64,000 nucleotides of DNA from Hormiphora californensis (lineage: Eukaryota; Ctenophora; Tentaculata; Cydippida; Pleurobrachiidae). Positions 21,901-34,679 of the stretch are shown piece after piece; position 1 is the first letter of the stretch; the number at the start of each line of letters is the position of its first letter. Under the pieces are notes generated by a model. That model saw only the letters and a program-made list of their open reading frames with translations. It was not told the DNA's origin and searched no databases. The position numbers and the translations under genes are program-made. The DNA lies in NCBI GenBank assembly GCA_020137815.1, contig CM035354.1, forward strand, positions 5,205,423-5,269,422, given 5' to 3'.

Positions 21901-24900
21901 TCTCGATAGGCTTTATTATGTTCGTAGCTTATGCAACATAATATTATGTGTACGCTTATTCTATCCGTTACTTTTCAACTTGTCAGGTGCTTCCCCAACG
22001 CAAACACGAATTGTCTTTTGTCACGAAATATATCATGTATTTTGGCTGGCTCGTGTTTGTTTGTGCTATGTGAGTCCCCCCTTTGCACAACTATAATAGT
22101 GGCCAACTATTACAATTATGGCACCACCGGGGTGGCAATAGGTCGAGAGAGATAGAGAGGGAGATAGAGAGATAGAAAGTGGAGGAAATTAAAAAATCTA
22201 ATAGTAAGGAAGATAAATTATTTACCTTTCTTCTGACGTCTGGTGTTGAGAAAGCAAGAGGGAAGAGAATGGGTGCTAAGATGACGTAGAAAAGTCGAGC
22301 ACGACAGGAATCTGGCCATGACAGATCCAGTGGCTCTTCTTTCTCTTCCTCTTCCTCCTCTTCCTGTTTCTCCTCAGCCTTTTCTTCAGGTTCTTCCTGT
22401 AACAAGTTTCGTTAGAAGACATCTCCCCGAGACAGAGATAGATAGAGAGAGCGAGGGGGGCTTATGGGGTGGTTAAGTGGACAGGCACCGTGATGACGTA
22501 AGCAAGAAACTTTGGCGGAGGAGAGGGAGATAGTGAGAGAAAAAAAGAGTGAGATAGAGAGATAAATAATTGTACTTGAGACAGAGAGTGAGACAGGAAT
22601 GAAATGACCCGAGATAAATTATAAAAGTGGTTGTGACGAAGGATGCTCGGCTTGAGACCTGGGGTGAGAGAGAGAGAGCCATCAAAATATGAATGAAAAG
22701 GGTGATGAGGAGTTGAAGTACGAAATATCAAAATTGAAGTAGAAAGATAGGAACTGGTGGAGAGGAACTTTTGGGGGAATAGCTGTCGAATTTCAAGAGG
22801 ATATTAATTCGTTCTTCGTTAGTGATTTGATATGAAGCGCCTTGTCACTCTGGCCCCTCGCTTGAGTTGTATGCATTCGTATATTACATTTGGGGGCATA
22901 TATTTTGGTAGTGAGAGAGATAGAGAGGGAATGAGAGTGAGAGAGAGAGAAAAGGAGGAAGCTTTCTTTCCTCAAAAATCAAATTAAACAACATGCTTTT
23001 TCACACGAATAACATAAACTGATGGGTGTAGGGAGAGTGCGAGGAGGAGGGGGCAATAGAAAATCACACTTTTTGAGGTTTAGAGATGTAAAAACAGAGA
23101 GGGGGGGGGGCACGGAGAAAGCGCCCACATGCACACATGGATAGACATTGAGTTACAAAAGCTCCGTTCCCGGCCACCTAACATGTTAGGATATACTTGT
23201 TGACATTTAAAACACAGGCAGAGTCGGAAATATGTGACACTCACACACACAAACAGGCATAAACAGATTTAATTCCTTGGCATCCCCAATCGTGTTTGTG
23301 AGTCAGTGCGTTTGTGTGTGATGAGCGTTTGTGAGTCAGTGCGTTTGTGTGTGATGAGTGTTTGTGAGTCAGTGCGTTTGTGTGTGATGAGTGCTATAGT
23401 AGTATCTTTAATTAAACACATCTCCTACCCCTAGTAAATCAATCACATCTACCTCCTTATCTTCATCTCATCTACTACTGCATATATATCTATCACGATC
23501 CGATCGTTCTACTTCTCGCTCCTTCTCTCTCTCTACTGCATCACAACCCAGGTCTCTAAACGCCCTTTCTCTGCACCCCTCTCTCTCTCGCATCCGGCCA
23601 GTGACACTATCTCTCTAATTTGATTGCAACTGCTCAAGCTTCATCCGCACCATCATCACTCTTTTTCAGCAGCGTGTGCTAGTATGAACATGGCCGTCCC
23701 ACCGTACCAACAGATCAATGGATCAGCGGATTCAACCCCCCTCTACTACAGCAGTGTTGAAATCCTTGCTATGGGATCCTTCACCATTCTAGCTGTTCTT
23801 GGGACTGTATTGAACACCCTCGTAATCGGAGCATTTGCCAAGTTCAAACTCTACCTGCAACCGAGTAACCTCCAACTCCTTTCTCTTGCCATGGATGACC
23901 TAGGGACGGCTGTTTTAGTGGAGCCTTTTGTCGTTCTGACCTACTTGAAACCGCACCTGTTTGTTCAAAACGCCTGGCTGTGCGACTATTTCTCGACTGT
24001 TTTACACCTATTTCCCTGGGGCTCTACCATCAGCATTCTGATTCTCAGTTTTAATCGGGCTCTTATTATCATCTTCCCACTGATCTATAGATCAAGTGTG
24101 ACGTGTAAACACATTTTCTACACTCTGGTCGGCAAGTATATCTTCCTGGTGGCTTTTGTTACATTTTCCAATTTCTTTTGGGTCAGTAACTTTAGCCATC
24201 ACCACAGCCAGTGCTTGGTCACCTATGTGTGGGGTGGGGCCCTGTCCACCGATGACGGTTTTACGGAGACTCTAACGGACAAAATGACGCTTCCCGTTCT
24301 TCATCTTATCGCGGGAGCTGTTATCTTTGCAGTGAATGCGGTTGTAGTTGTCCAGCTGGTGAAGATCAAGCTCCGGAAGATCGTGAAGGGAGGAGGAAGC
24401 AAGCATGTGGTTAGTGCGGGGGTTGAGTTGATAATCCTGGTGGCGGTGTACATGGTTACCACCATTTCCATTCCCGTTTTGTTTGTCATGGAACTACTGC
24501 AGGTCAAGATATCTAGTGATGGGGTCGAGGTAGCCGCCTACATCGCTAAAATGCTGTTCTACATGCAGCCAATTATTAATCCGCTAATTTATGTGATACG
24601 GAGGACTGAGTATCGGAATAACATGCGTCGTGCGATGACCTCACTGCACAAAAATAACCACAGAGGGAGGCATGGCGATGCGAGGGGCCCCGGTGACGCT
24701 GGACGATTCTACAGGACTGCCAGAGTTGTAATTAATACCAACCGATTCATCAATCAAGTTCGTATATCGCAGAGACGACATCGAATGATAGCTGGGGGAG
24801 GACCAATGGAGATGTACGCACCGAGAATATTACCAGCGATCGGTCATCCAATTAGGAATACTCCCAACCCATGCAATGCCCGTCAGGCTGCCTGTTTGGA

Positions 24901-27414
24901 AGTAGTTGCAGTGCCAAATCGCCGGACTAAATCTGTTTAGCCTAGTTATCCTATTAGCCCGGACCCAGGCAACCGTGAGAGCTAACAGACACGAAAGAGA
25001 AAGAGAGATAAGTATCGTGTGTATTATTCGAATTCTGAAATTATTATTGAATGTTTGAAAAAAAGGTAGTTTATGTACAGAGTTGCCACACCAAAAAGGA
25101 ACATAAATGCTGTCCACATCATATCCACAGCAACAGAGAAGCTTCAAACAAATGCAAACGCTGGGTGTATTTCTGCTGATCGGGGTCTGCTGGATATGAA
25201 TACACACAAGAGGCATCGGGATGGGTCTTGAATGCACAGCAAAAGCAAGGGGTACCTTCAATGTCGTGTAGTATTTACTACTCATGATCACGGAACAGGC
25301 AATGTGATGAGATGTCTCCTGCAGGCAAGGGGGAAATATACGGGTAGCGTGGTGGGGAACACACGGGCCGCGGTTTGTATGGGTAGTTTTTAGCGTTCTG
25401 CCGTTTTACATGTAAAGAAAAAGATATGTATGTATGCAGGACGTAAGGGAACAATTTAAATCCTGTGATTTAGCATTGAACCTCATAGTCGTCATTTGTG
25501 CATCAAGTCGTCTTCATGTTTTTTTTGACATCATGTGGTATTTGATGTGATGACGTTTCAAACCCCTCTACATAAATCCACAAAACATAGATCTAGTGGT
25601 GTGGTATAGTACGGAGTGATAAAACTATAGCACCATCATGACAGCGAACTTACATTCCCTTCATTTTCGGTCTAAAACAGGTGATAAAGAGGATATCAGA
25701 TCTAGAGATGTCGGTTTTTTCATGTCAGTCAAAGTGCGTCTGTGAGATGGGAAGTCTTGAGAGCCTAGATAATAAACCCATCAAAAAGTATAAGGTTAAT
25801 GTGATGAAGTTTTATGTTGGCAGGTCTAATTCACAAGCGGCTCAAATATAGAAGACAGATAACTCTGAGTAAAGCTCTATCATGCAAGTACTTGTGGTAG
25901 AATTCGGAGGACATAATATTTAGGACGCACAGAACATGTATACGAAACAAAACCGATTATTATAACACATGTACCGAAATGTGACCAGGTTTCTTCCTGT
26001 CCTTAAACAGGCTTTCGTGTTTACGGATCTTCGCTCGACTGGCTGCCGTCATCCAACGATTGTGAGCAATCTGCAATGGTGCTAGAGGATCAGAAGGGGC
26101 CACATGCCTCAGGGGGGTGATAAAACCCTACCATCTTAAAAACGTCCAGAGCAGGGTCATCAGCGGTCGGATCGGTGTTATCGGTCCCTTTAGATCCTGA
26201 TCCGTTGGGTGCGGTAGCCTCATCTGATACCACCTCCTCAAGGGAAATCTCATCACGGGTGTGTAGACAGGGACTCTTCGTGCAACCAATGACGCATACA
26301 ACTTTCGCAAACGTCAGTCCATCCGCATTTCGAACGAGCTGTAAAGTGTGCTCACCATGGTGAGGTCTCTGAATATAATCCACCAACCCAGGGTTAGATC
26401 ATTATGCACTCTCTCTCTCTGAGTCTCCCTCCTCTAATATATAATATCCTCTGGCCAATTATAAGTGAGTGTACAACGTTTATGTACATACTACCAACCA
26501 CGTATATACAGACTCACACACCCAGGAAAAGAAGATTCACAAATTGCTGCCGCCCACAAACTCACATACGTAAACAACCAGACGACATGGCCTTAGCCTA
26601 CTTAAATGTCTGCGGAATTCATAACTGGCGGATATCCCATAGCACACAATCTGCGGTACAGATAGATCTGTGCAAGAGCTATTAAATTGGAATAGCGTGT
26701 GATCAAACACTGTGCTGTGTGAGGTACGCCAGTTGTGAATTCCGTAGACTTAAGACCAGATATATCATTTCTCTAATCTCTAATTCGTTTCTCTCCCATT
26801 CCCCTAGCTGCACTGGTGCAACAGCTGCTGCAGAGATCTGGGAGCCATAGCACACTCACACACACGGCATTTAGCTCACAGCAGGGGGCGGATTTCACGC
26901 ATATATGATACACACACTCAGACGCACACTCACACTTTTGCTCTTTTTTTCTGAGCAAGTAAAAACGTGACAGAGCTGAGAGGAAAGGCAAAGAAGCAAA
27001 GTCTTCTTGATTTAGCATGAAACGTTAAGGTATGCACTATGCGGCCAGATCTCAAGAAAAATGTAGAATTTTCTATTTCTGTTTCTTCCTGACTGTATCT
27101 AGTCTCGAATTTGTACAGACTGGATATTATTTGAAGCTCTTCGCAAGCCGAGTAGCTCGCTGGTATAGCTGTCCAAGACTAACGTCACTCGGCACGACGC
27201 TTGTATGGTTTTTTGCCCAAGAAATAGATAATATGAGTGTGACTATGTGTATGACAAGGAAGAGAGAGAAAGAGATAGCGAGAGATTTTGAATGTAGGTA
27301 CATACTCTGTGTGGCGGTGATTGCAGGAGGGTCTAACTAGTCATCAAGTAAACGAGTAATGAGATAGTTATGTAACATATGGGATAATGGAGAAACAATC
27401 ATGCCCAGCAGCTC

Positions 27415-27511
<97 letters not shown>

Positions 27512-27513
27512 AC

Positions 27514-27585
<72 letters not shown>

Positions 27586-30542
27586 ACTCTCACTCTCTCT
27601 CTCACCCCCTCTCTCTCTACCTCACTCCTTGTCTCTGACGTGTGACATGGATTGACGGCGTGCACCAAGAACTCCCTCTTCGAAAGAAAACTAGCTCTGT
27701 ATGCAGTCCTTACTGATTATATTGGCGATGAGATTGAGTGGATCTACTGGAAAGAGAGAAGGAGAGAAAGAGAAAGGCAATATGAAGCGGAAAGAGGGCG
27801 AGTATATTCGCGAATGGAAGGTGAACTGATGAGAAAGAGATTGATTGGATCAGGACGGAAAAAAGAACGCTCACAACAATCACATAGTACATGGCATATC
27901 AATGGTTTAATCACGGGCTCTTCAGCGGTGTTGAGCGCATCCACTGAGAGAGAGATGCACAGAAAGAGATCAGAGGATACGGGAGATACACATGATCTCG
28001 GGTCGCAATTTGAATCACCAGCGGTTTTTTCACTTACGGGAATTGGTACATATTTTGCATTGTTTGTTTGAGATCTGGCAGACTGATCTGTCGATGTGCG
28101 GCTATCAAGCTCGGTGCCCTCTTCCTATAAAGTTCCGTCAATTTGTCTGTCAATCTTAGAAAAGACTCAGTACGGTGTAAAAATAGTATAACACGTGTAA
28201 AAGAAATGATGAATTAGTTTTGATTGCTACATAGTGTACGTACCACAAGGGTGTTCAGATTGTTGCCACTGGCAGAGCCCGTGTTATTAACAGGGGGAAG
28301 GTTGATGTGCAATGCAGAACGGGAGAACCTGTGCTCCCGGAGAGTTGCTATCGATGCCTTAGAGAAGGATCGGCTGTTCCTTGCATTCGGTTTGATTGTC
28401 TGGAGGCGTCCAATTTCTTTCATCCTGTCGCTGAATGTCGCTGAAAAAGTTCCAGTCGTAAAGTCACTGACGAAACATGTATTTTGATGAAAAGTTACAG
28501 TCATTTATTTTGAAAAAAAATCATGCTAAAACTGAATTCCTTGTCAAAAAACACGCATGACACTCAATGCACTCACCGGAAAGCAAGGCAATGGAGAGAG
28601 GGAGAGAGATAGATCAGACTCAGAGAGGGGGTAAATAGAGAGAGAGAAAGGCATGCTTTAATCACACATGCTCTATGCTCGTGATGGGGTGCAATAGTGC
28701 AAACTGCTGTGTGATTATTTTTTTGGAAATAAGCTAGCGATCTCGCTAGTCATTAATTTATTCATTTTCCCACATCTGCTCTCTTTCCTTCACTCAAGGC
28801 TCTCGATCATTTTTTTATTATTATGCTACCCTAATCTAGATAATACTTATGTGTATGTGTGTCTGTACAATTCCTGGTAGATCTGAAATTTACCTTGGTC
28901 GTCCGCTATGTCCTTGCTAGACTCTGGAATGTTGCTGCTGTGTTCCTTGTTGGCTGGGTGTGAAGTGGGTTTAGGAGAGCGGCTTACATACAGGTTCATT
29001 CGATATATTGCGAGATGCGGATAGTGGATTCCAGCGGTAGTTCGTAATAGAGGTATAATATATTGACAGCGATCAGTGCGGCCTAGCTCGAGCTCTCTTG
29101 GTGGTATCATATATATCTCTCTCATTATCAATAATCTCCAGCCCGTGTGCATTTTGGGTTTTGTGAATGTGTTCATTAAAGCGTTAGAGCGCGGCATGTG
29201 AAAGAATAAAAGCGCATTCGTGCAGTGAGTGGTTGACATGATGTGCGAAGCCAGCCTGCGATTTCTAAATCACTCGCCGCTTTACACAATAGTCTGAATA
29301 GCAAGAGCCAAAAGAATGGGAGATAGAGCGGGAGAGAATTCGAGAGAGAGACGGTTATAGTAGTAAAAGTATAGAGGGAGAGTTGGAGCATTTAATCGTA
29401 AGCCTGCGTTATACAAGTGCTGTGAGACACATACCGTTGCCGACGGGGTCCAAGGTGTTGGCACACAGTGCCATGGTGGCAAATTGTGTGACCTTGCTGT
29501 TCAAGCAGTCAGGGTTGTTGCATGGAATCAGCACCTCAACATCGTCCTTTCCATTGGCGGCTGTTTCCGTGTCCCCATTCTTGTCAACAGAGACGGCGGC
29601 ACTCTGTGCAAAGGAAAGATTGGGTAATTAGCGGAGTAGCTGGGGAACAAGGTGAACAAACAAGAATATATGACAGTATTAGAAAACAACGGAGCTGGGC
29701 CTGAATATTATTCTCCTTAGACAAGTCACACACGCACACGGGTAAATATTTACATTTGCAGCCTTTTGACAATCGCAGGTCTTAGCGGCGTTTTTCTCAT
29801 CGAAGACCACCTTCAGGGAGTTATCAATATTGTGCTCCTGTGGCTTATCTTTGCCGGAATTGCACGGAAGTCGTGATACGATGTTCTTAGAGATCCATTT
29901 CTCGCACGGCTCGTTAATCTTCATGAAGAGACAGTAACACAGATACCAGATAAACAGGCAAAGGGCCTCATACCACTCAATTTTCTGGTCGAGGAAACTA
30001 ATAATAAGGATGGTAAGGCCGATACTGTAGAAGGTGACATCCCGGAAGAGGGGCCACCAGGTTAGGGTGAGGAGCTCTTTACTGAAAACTGCACACATCC
30101 CAATCACAAAGAGGACGTTGAACACCGCACTGCCAATAATCGTACCCACTCCAACTTGAGATTGAGATATGAAAACACCGATGACGGAGGTGAAAAACTC
30201 GGGAGCACTGCCACCCGCGGCCATGAAAGTTGCACCGGCTACATCGTCACTGATCTGCAACACGTCAATGATAACCTCGAGGGCGGGCACGAAAAATTCA
30301 TCACAAATTAGGGCAAGGGCAGTGAACATGTAGAACATTCCGAGGAGGTGAAGAATGACAGCACCATCCCTGATCTGACATTCCGTGAACAGTTCTTTGG
30401 GGTAAAACTCGGTTGAATTGTAAAAACAGTCACAGTTATCAGAGCTGTAAGTCCAATTCAGCGGACAGTCATCTGCACCCTGTGTTGGGGTCGGTCCCGC
30501 GAGGAGTATAACCAGCACCAGAAAACAGCTAAAATGCCTCAT
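18979..30542 (-). CDS. K+-dependent Na+/Ca2+ exchanger (NCKX, SLC24 family)
   Basis: Eight exons in frame: 30542-29754, 29603-29435, 28440-28244, 26368-26132, 22396-22226, 21673-21548, 19508-19372, 19246-18979; 697 residues. The protein exports Ca2+ (with K+) in exchange for Na+ across the plasma membrane. It has a signal peptide, a cysteine-rich extracellular segment, the alpha-1 repeat [17 protein letters not shown] in exon 1, a long cytosolic loop ending in an acidic E-rich run, and the alpha-2 repeat [19 protein letters not shown] in exon 7, followed by [15 protein letters not shown] and the closing helices. Order and length match NCKX1/2. A possible extra exon at about 28973-28894 does not join in phase and was left out. 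The 3.7 kb intron 22397-26131 contains an intronless GPCR gene on the other strand. The ATG at 30542 was chosen because it starts the signal peptide. Confidence 0.93.
19796..20560. repeat. Degenerate tandem repeats, about 160-240 bp units
   Basis: Within an intron of the exchanger gene. Four diverged copies of a block containing GAACATTCCTA..AAGTTTCAAG and TCGATATTTTAA (near 19870, 20090, 20290, 20490) alternate with GGTGCAAGGGC motifs, including an inverted pair at about 20150-20175, and TTAATTAATTAA runs. A C14/A8 run occurs near 20560. Confidence 0.7.
21179..21245. repeat. 67-bp hairpin with perfect 18-bp arms
   Basis: GTCAGGCCAATGCTCTGA at 21179-21196 and its complement at 21228-21245. 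The same arm occurs inside the 17.7-18.0 kb MITE. A further hairpin AGGTGCC/GGCACCT lies just upstream at 21145-21162. Possibly a very small non-autonomous element. Confidence 0.65.
23294..23392 (+). repeat. Three tandem copies of a 33-bp unit
   Basis: The unit GTTTGTGAGTCAGTGCG plus TTTGTGTGTGATGAG repeats three times with a single varied base, about 290 bp upstream of the GPCR start codon. Confidence 0.85.
23684..24940 (+). CDS. Rhodopsin-class seven-helix GPCR, intronless
   Basis: Single ORF of 418 residues from the ATG at 23684 (an earlier in-frame TTG is not needed). The receptor would sit in the plasma membrane and signal through G proteins. Features: TM1 with [12 protein letters not shown]2 with LSLAMDDLG (the conserved D), the TM3 cysteine [16 protein letters not shown] in place of DRY, TM6 [11 protein letters not shown], and TM7 [17 protein letters not shown] containing the NPxxY motif. 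The tail is basic, about 95 residues. The acidic residue of DRY is replaced by F, unusual but seen in divergent receptors. Ligand unknown. It lies wholly within an intron of the exchanger gene on the opposite strand, as expected for a retroposed or old nested gene. Confidence 0.85.
   Translation: MNMAVPPYQQINGSADSTPLYYSSVEILAMGSFTILAVLGTVLNTLVIGAFAKFKLYLQPSNLQLLSLAMDDLGTAVLVEPFVVLTYLKPHLFVQNAWLCDYFSTVLHLFPWGSTISILILSFNRALIIIFPLIYRSSVTCKHIFYTLVGKYIFLVAFVTFSNFFWVSNFSHHHSQCLVTYVWGGALSTDDGFTETLTDKMTLPVLHLIAGAVIFAVNAVVVVQLVKIKLRKIVKGGGSKHVVSAGVELIILVAVYMVTTISIPVLFVMELLQVKISSDGVEVAAYIAKMLFYMQPIINPLIYVIRRTEYRNNMRRAMTSLHKNNHRGRHGDARGPGDAGRFYRTARVVINTNRFINQVRISQRRHRMIAGGGPMEMYAPRILPAIGHPIRNTPNPCNARQAACLEVVAVPNRRTKSV
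26601..26753. repeat. Imperfect inverted repeat, about 150 bp
   Basis: TGCGGAATTCATAACTGGCG near 26611-26630 pairs with CGCCAGTTGTGAATTCC near 26728-26743. A small MITE is possible; it lies in an exchanger intron. Confidence 0.5.
27418..27640. repeat. Long (CT)n tract
   Basis: Over 200 bp of CT units with a few CCCC, TTCT and CTAT interruptions, in an exchanger intron. Confidence 0.95.
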
Positions 30543-32754
30543 CACTCGGTCGAACTCTCTCTCTCTCTCCTCTCCTGTTTCACAACTTACATAGCCTATT
30601 AGAAAGGATGGGTTGTTATAATAATTGTACTTTAGTTAGAACGGCGAAGCGTGTGTAGTACAACTTTAAACGAGTAGCTGTAGAGGAGAAAGGAGCAACA
30701 TAACAAAGGCCTCTCTCTCGCTTAAGGACGTGGAATGTATGGTGGACAAGTTGGTGGCTGCTCGAAAACAATGCGGCTCAACAATGACAAAAGATCCAGT
30801 TACTGCCGTTCCACAGATGTTTACAACGGCGCTAATTGTATCTGGTCAAATATTAATGCAATAACAGCTAGCTCGAACACACACACACACGCACACTGTA
30901 GACCACTGCTGCTGATCTGTAGCGCCACCAGACGAGTGACTCTAAGCTGGGCATGGCACACACACACGGCACATATAGAGATAGAAAACCCCATAGAGAG
31001 AGAGACCAGTGGAAATAAAGAGATTTGATATAAAGGAAGGTTGAAAGAGGAAATTGATGTACAGTAAGAAACACCAGAGTAAACAACTGTGAATTTACGC
31101 TCTGTTTAACCCTTTTCTTCTAAAATTATTCTTTTTCTTTCAATCTCTATGTTTGATCTCTCGCAACTCTAGAGCATGAGGAAGGCAAATCACTCACAGC
31201 CAACCACTCATTAGAAGGCGTGCGAATTATTTCCCAGATTCCAAAATAGCTCGAGCCGGACTCAGAGACAGATATTTAGAAAGAAATTAGCGTCAAACTT
31301 TTAAAAACTATAAGAAAGATTTGACAAAGAAGATTCTTGGGATTCTTATGCAAAGCGTCGTATAATTTCTGCGTCACTCATTCCACATTCTGAAAAAAAA
31401 ACCCAACAATTATAGCTCAGTAAAAATTTAACCACTTCTGAACTTTTTTCTCAAGACAAAACTGTTAAGCCAGACGTTGGAACAAGCTAACTTGAGCCCG
31501 GAGCCGTCTAGTATAACTACTGCAGCTCAACACGGGTTTTCTTGGAAAGATATATTCCTCATTACCGAAAGAATTTCTAGTCCACGAAAGGAAGATAGTA
31601 GAAAATTAGCGAGAAAGAAAACTAGAAATAGTGAGGAGGATGGTGAGAAGGAATGAGAGAATTTAATATAAGTGAGAGAGCAGTACTGCAGGTGTCAGTG
31701 TGTCTGTATGTGTGTATTATTAGTGTGTGTGTGTGTTAATTACATCTCTGCTACTGTTGTAGGGCTCTGATCTCGAGCTGCCTGCATGGTGTGTACGATC
31801 ATGTCAAAACTGTCAGCAGGGAGCAAGGGGAAGGGAGGGAGGGAGAAACAGATAGAGACTAGAGAGACAGATAGAGAGACAGAGGGAGAGATATAGAGAG
31901 AGGGAGATCTCGGCGTGCTTCTTCATAATAAGACAATCGTGTACGCGGTGTCAAAGCCAAAAAATGGCGTTAGCCGTTGTGTAGGGCAAACAAAAACAAT
32001 TACTATGTTTGTTTAGACCAGCTCGAATACATTCTTCCTAAGATAGCCGTTGATAGTGTCACTGAGTGAGTTCGCTGGAAAAAATGATCTGACTTAGGAG
32101 GTCTGAAATGGGACTAATGACAAAAACCAAGAACTAAACGGTCAATGAGTATGTCACGGAACAAAAGAAGAATGGTGAAGTCAAAGTGAGGATTCCGTAA
32201 CTTAAACGCGTGAGAAACTAAAAAAGGTAAGAGACTGAATGAAGTACCAAATGAAAAAGAGAGATTGATGAAGATGAAAAAGAGAGTGAGAGGGAGATGA
32301 AAAGGTTGCACAGTGCAGACAGGCTTTGACCGCGTACAATACAAACGGGGAAGCTTAGAGCGAAGACAGGACGCACTGCCTTTGTACAAGGCTGTTTGTG
32401 CGGGCTACCAAACGAAGCAGCGTAGCTGACTGTCTAATTTGCCAAACGAGACATCAACAGGTCGACTTTTAAACGCAGGTCACCACCAACTGTAGAAGAG
32501 GGGAGCAGTAGTATAAATTAGTTGAACCTGGACTACTACAGAACTGTCGACAAGAAATATACGGCAGAAATTATATCCAACTAATATATTCGTGCAGTAC
32601 TAGTATATTCTATCTGGATTCTAGGTTAAACCCACATACACAATATATATCGGCCGATGATAGCTGTCTACTGAAGGTATGTGCAATGTATTCCCAATAA
32701 GCAAAATGATAGGGTTAAAGATAACTTAAGGCGATAAGTTGGGATGGAGAAACT

Positions 32755-32756
<2 letters not shown>

Positions 32757-32848
<92 letters not shown>
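32757..32848. repeat. (GA)n microsatellite
   Basis: About 90 bp of GA units with one GGGA interruption; GA-rich sequence continues to about 32945. Confidence 0.95.
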
Positions 32849-32851
<3 letters not shown>

Positions 32852-33263
32852 GGAGGGACAGACAGAGAGAGAAAGAGAGAGAAAGAAAAGATTGAGAGAG
32901 ATGTAGAAAGGGAGTGATAGAGAGAGAGGAAGAGAGATAGAGATAAAGCGTGCGAGAAGGAGGACACGGCAGCTAAACGGTGATTATACTCGCCAGATGT
33001 GCAAGATGTGCCGGTGAACTCTCAAGACGATGACACGGTGGGAGAGAGACGAAAGGTAGAGAAAGAGAGATGTTGAAGGGAGAGAGTTTGAATCACTGGA
33101 TCAGACGGGAAATGAGTTGAAGGAAGAGTGAAAAAGAAAAAGAATTACAGAAGCCAAGATTGGGAGGAGAACGAAAGAGCATCAAAGCAACGGAAAAAAG
33201 AGGCAAGAGGGAGCTTAAGGGAGGGAGGGAGAGGAGAGAGGAAGAAGGATATGTTCAGAGCAA

Positions 33264-33269
33264 GAGAGA

Positions 33270-33364
<95 letters not shown>
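33264..33364. repeat. (GA)n microsatellite
   Basis: About 50 GA units within a purine-rich stretch at about 33120-33430. Confidence 0.95.
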
Positions 33365-33368
<4 letters not shown>

Positions 33369-34256
33369 GAGAAAAGAGAGACAGAAAGAGGGAGAAAGAG
33401 AGAAAAAGAAGACGATGGTAGGAGAGAGAAAACTCTCGGCACGTGTTCACACACTTATGAAAGAGCAAGTGATTAGCTTGTGCTGTGTGCGTGTCTGTGT
33501 GAAATAGAACAAGTCAGTGAGGGTGTGCTTCAATATATAATATGACTATTTGTCTACATCAGGTGCAGCTGTGTGTATGTCGGCTCACGTATAGAATATC
33601 GGGAGTAACGGCTCAGAAAATTACATGTCAGAATGATTCTAACGAAATGAGAGAGTGAAAGATAGAGAAAGAAGGATAGTGAGTGAAAGATAGCAAAAGA
33701 AAGAGAGGGAGGGAGAGATGCAGTTGACGAAAGGAAGCTAGGCTGGTCATTATATTACCGACATGTATAATTGCTATATAGATCGAGTGCAGAGAAAACT
33801 ATCCCAGCTGGAAGGTAGGAAGCCATCAGAGAGTTGCAGCTACAAACCACGGCTCTAGATTCTCTAACCGGCCAATTTAAACAGGTTTACCCAACCAAAA
33901 TCAACAGCGAAGAAGCCAGAAAAGAATGACCTAACTGGCGCCTGTCGTGAAACTCTGGCCTAGGACCAGGATTCTGGTCTTACACCCACTCGCACAGATG
34001 CAATCAGCAATTGATTCAGCTAACTAAATCTAATTGAGAAGTGCATGCCAGCACACTACAATAAATCTCGCTCTCCCGCCCTGACCTCTCCTAGAGCCTC
34101 TCGTGTATCCAATTTTCAAACTCTCTTTCTCAAATCATTTATGTACAATCTGCTGACGTTCCTAATATAATTCCGATGATCCGTGTCTTTCGTCTACGCC
34201 GCTTCCTACATTCTTCGCTAATTATTTTAGATTTCCTTTCCGTTTCCCTATCTCTA

Positions 34257-34287
<31 letters not shown>

Positions 34288-34617
34288 GTTCCTAACATGG
34301 ACCATTGTTTCTCGATTTACACATATAGAATCATAATCGATCTTACTTGATTTCCCAGGTCGGGAACACCTCATCTCACTCTTGTTATAGCCGCCTGAGC
34401 CTACACGGAAATAAACCAAATTGACACAATGATTAAAAGATTTGTCCAATTACAGCAGAAGATCGTGTCACAAGGTGGGGATTATGCTCAGATCGTGACC
34501 TCCCATTGGACAACCATCCGTAGCTTCTTTCTCAGGGCATGAGCAAATTAGAACGGGGGTGTGTGCGTGTATACGGGAGAGTGAGGGAGAGAAAAGAAAC
34601 TAGAGAAATGACTGAGT

Positions 34618-34618
<1 letters not shown>

Positions 34619-34675
<57 letters not shown>
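34619..34675. repeat. (GA)n microsatellite
   Basis: About 28 uninterrupted GA units. Confidence 0.95.

Positions 34676-34679
<4 letters not shown>

Noticed and set aside
26090-26386. Separate small gene of 98 residues
   Set aside because: It is an internal exon (26368-26132) of the exchanger gene, joined in phase on both sides.
27130-27200. Possible tRNA-like stretch
   Set aside because: No consistent cloverleaf or B-box could be drawn.
28894-28973. Extra exon of the exchanger ([16 protein letters not shown])
   Set aside because: It has a good donor and coding-like composition, but its only nearby acceptor does not match the phase of exon 2. Joining exon 2 directly to the exon at 28440 keeps the frame.
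33128-33507. Arg/Glu-rich ORFs
   Set aside because: Translations of the (GA)n tract.
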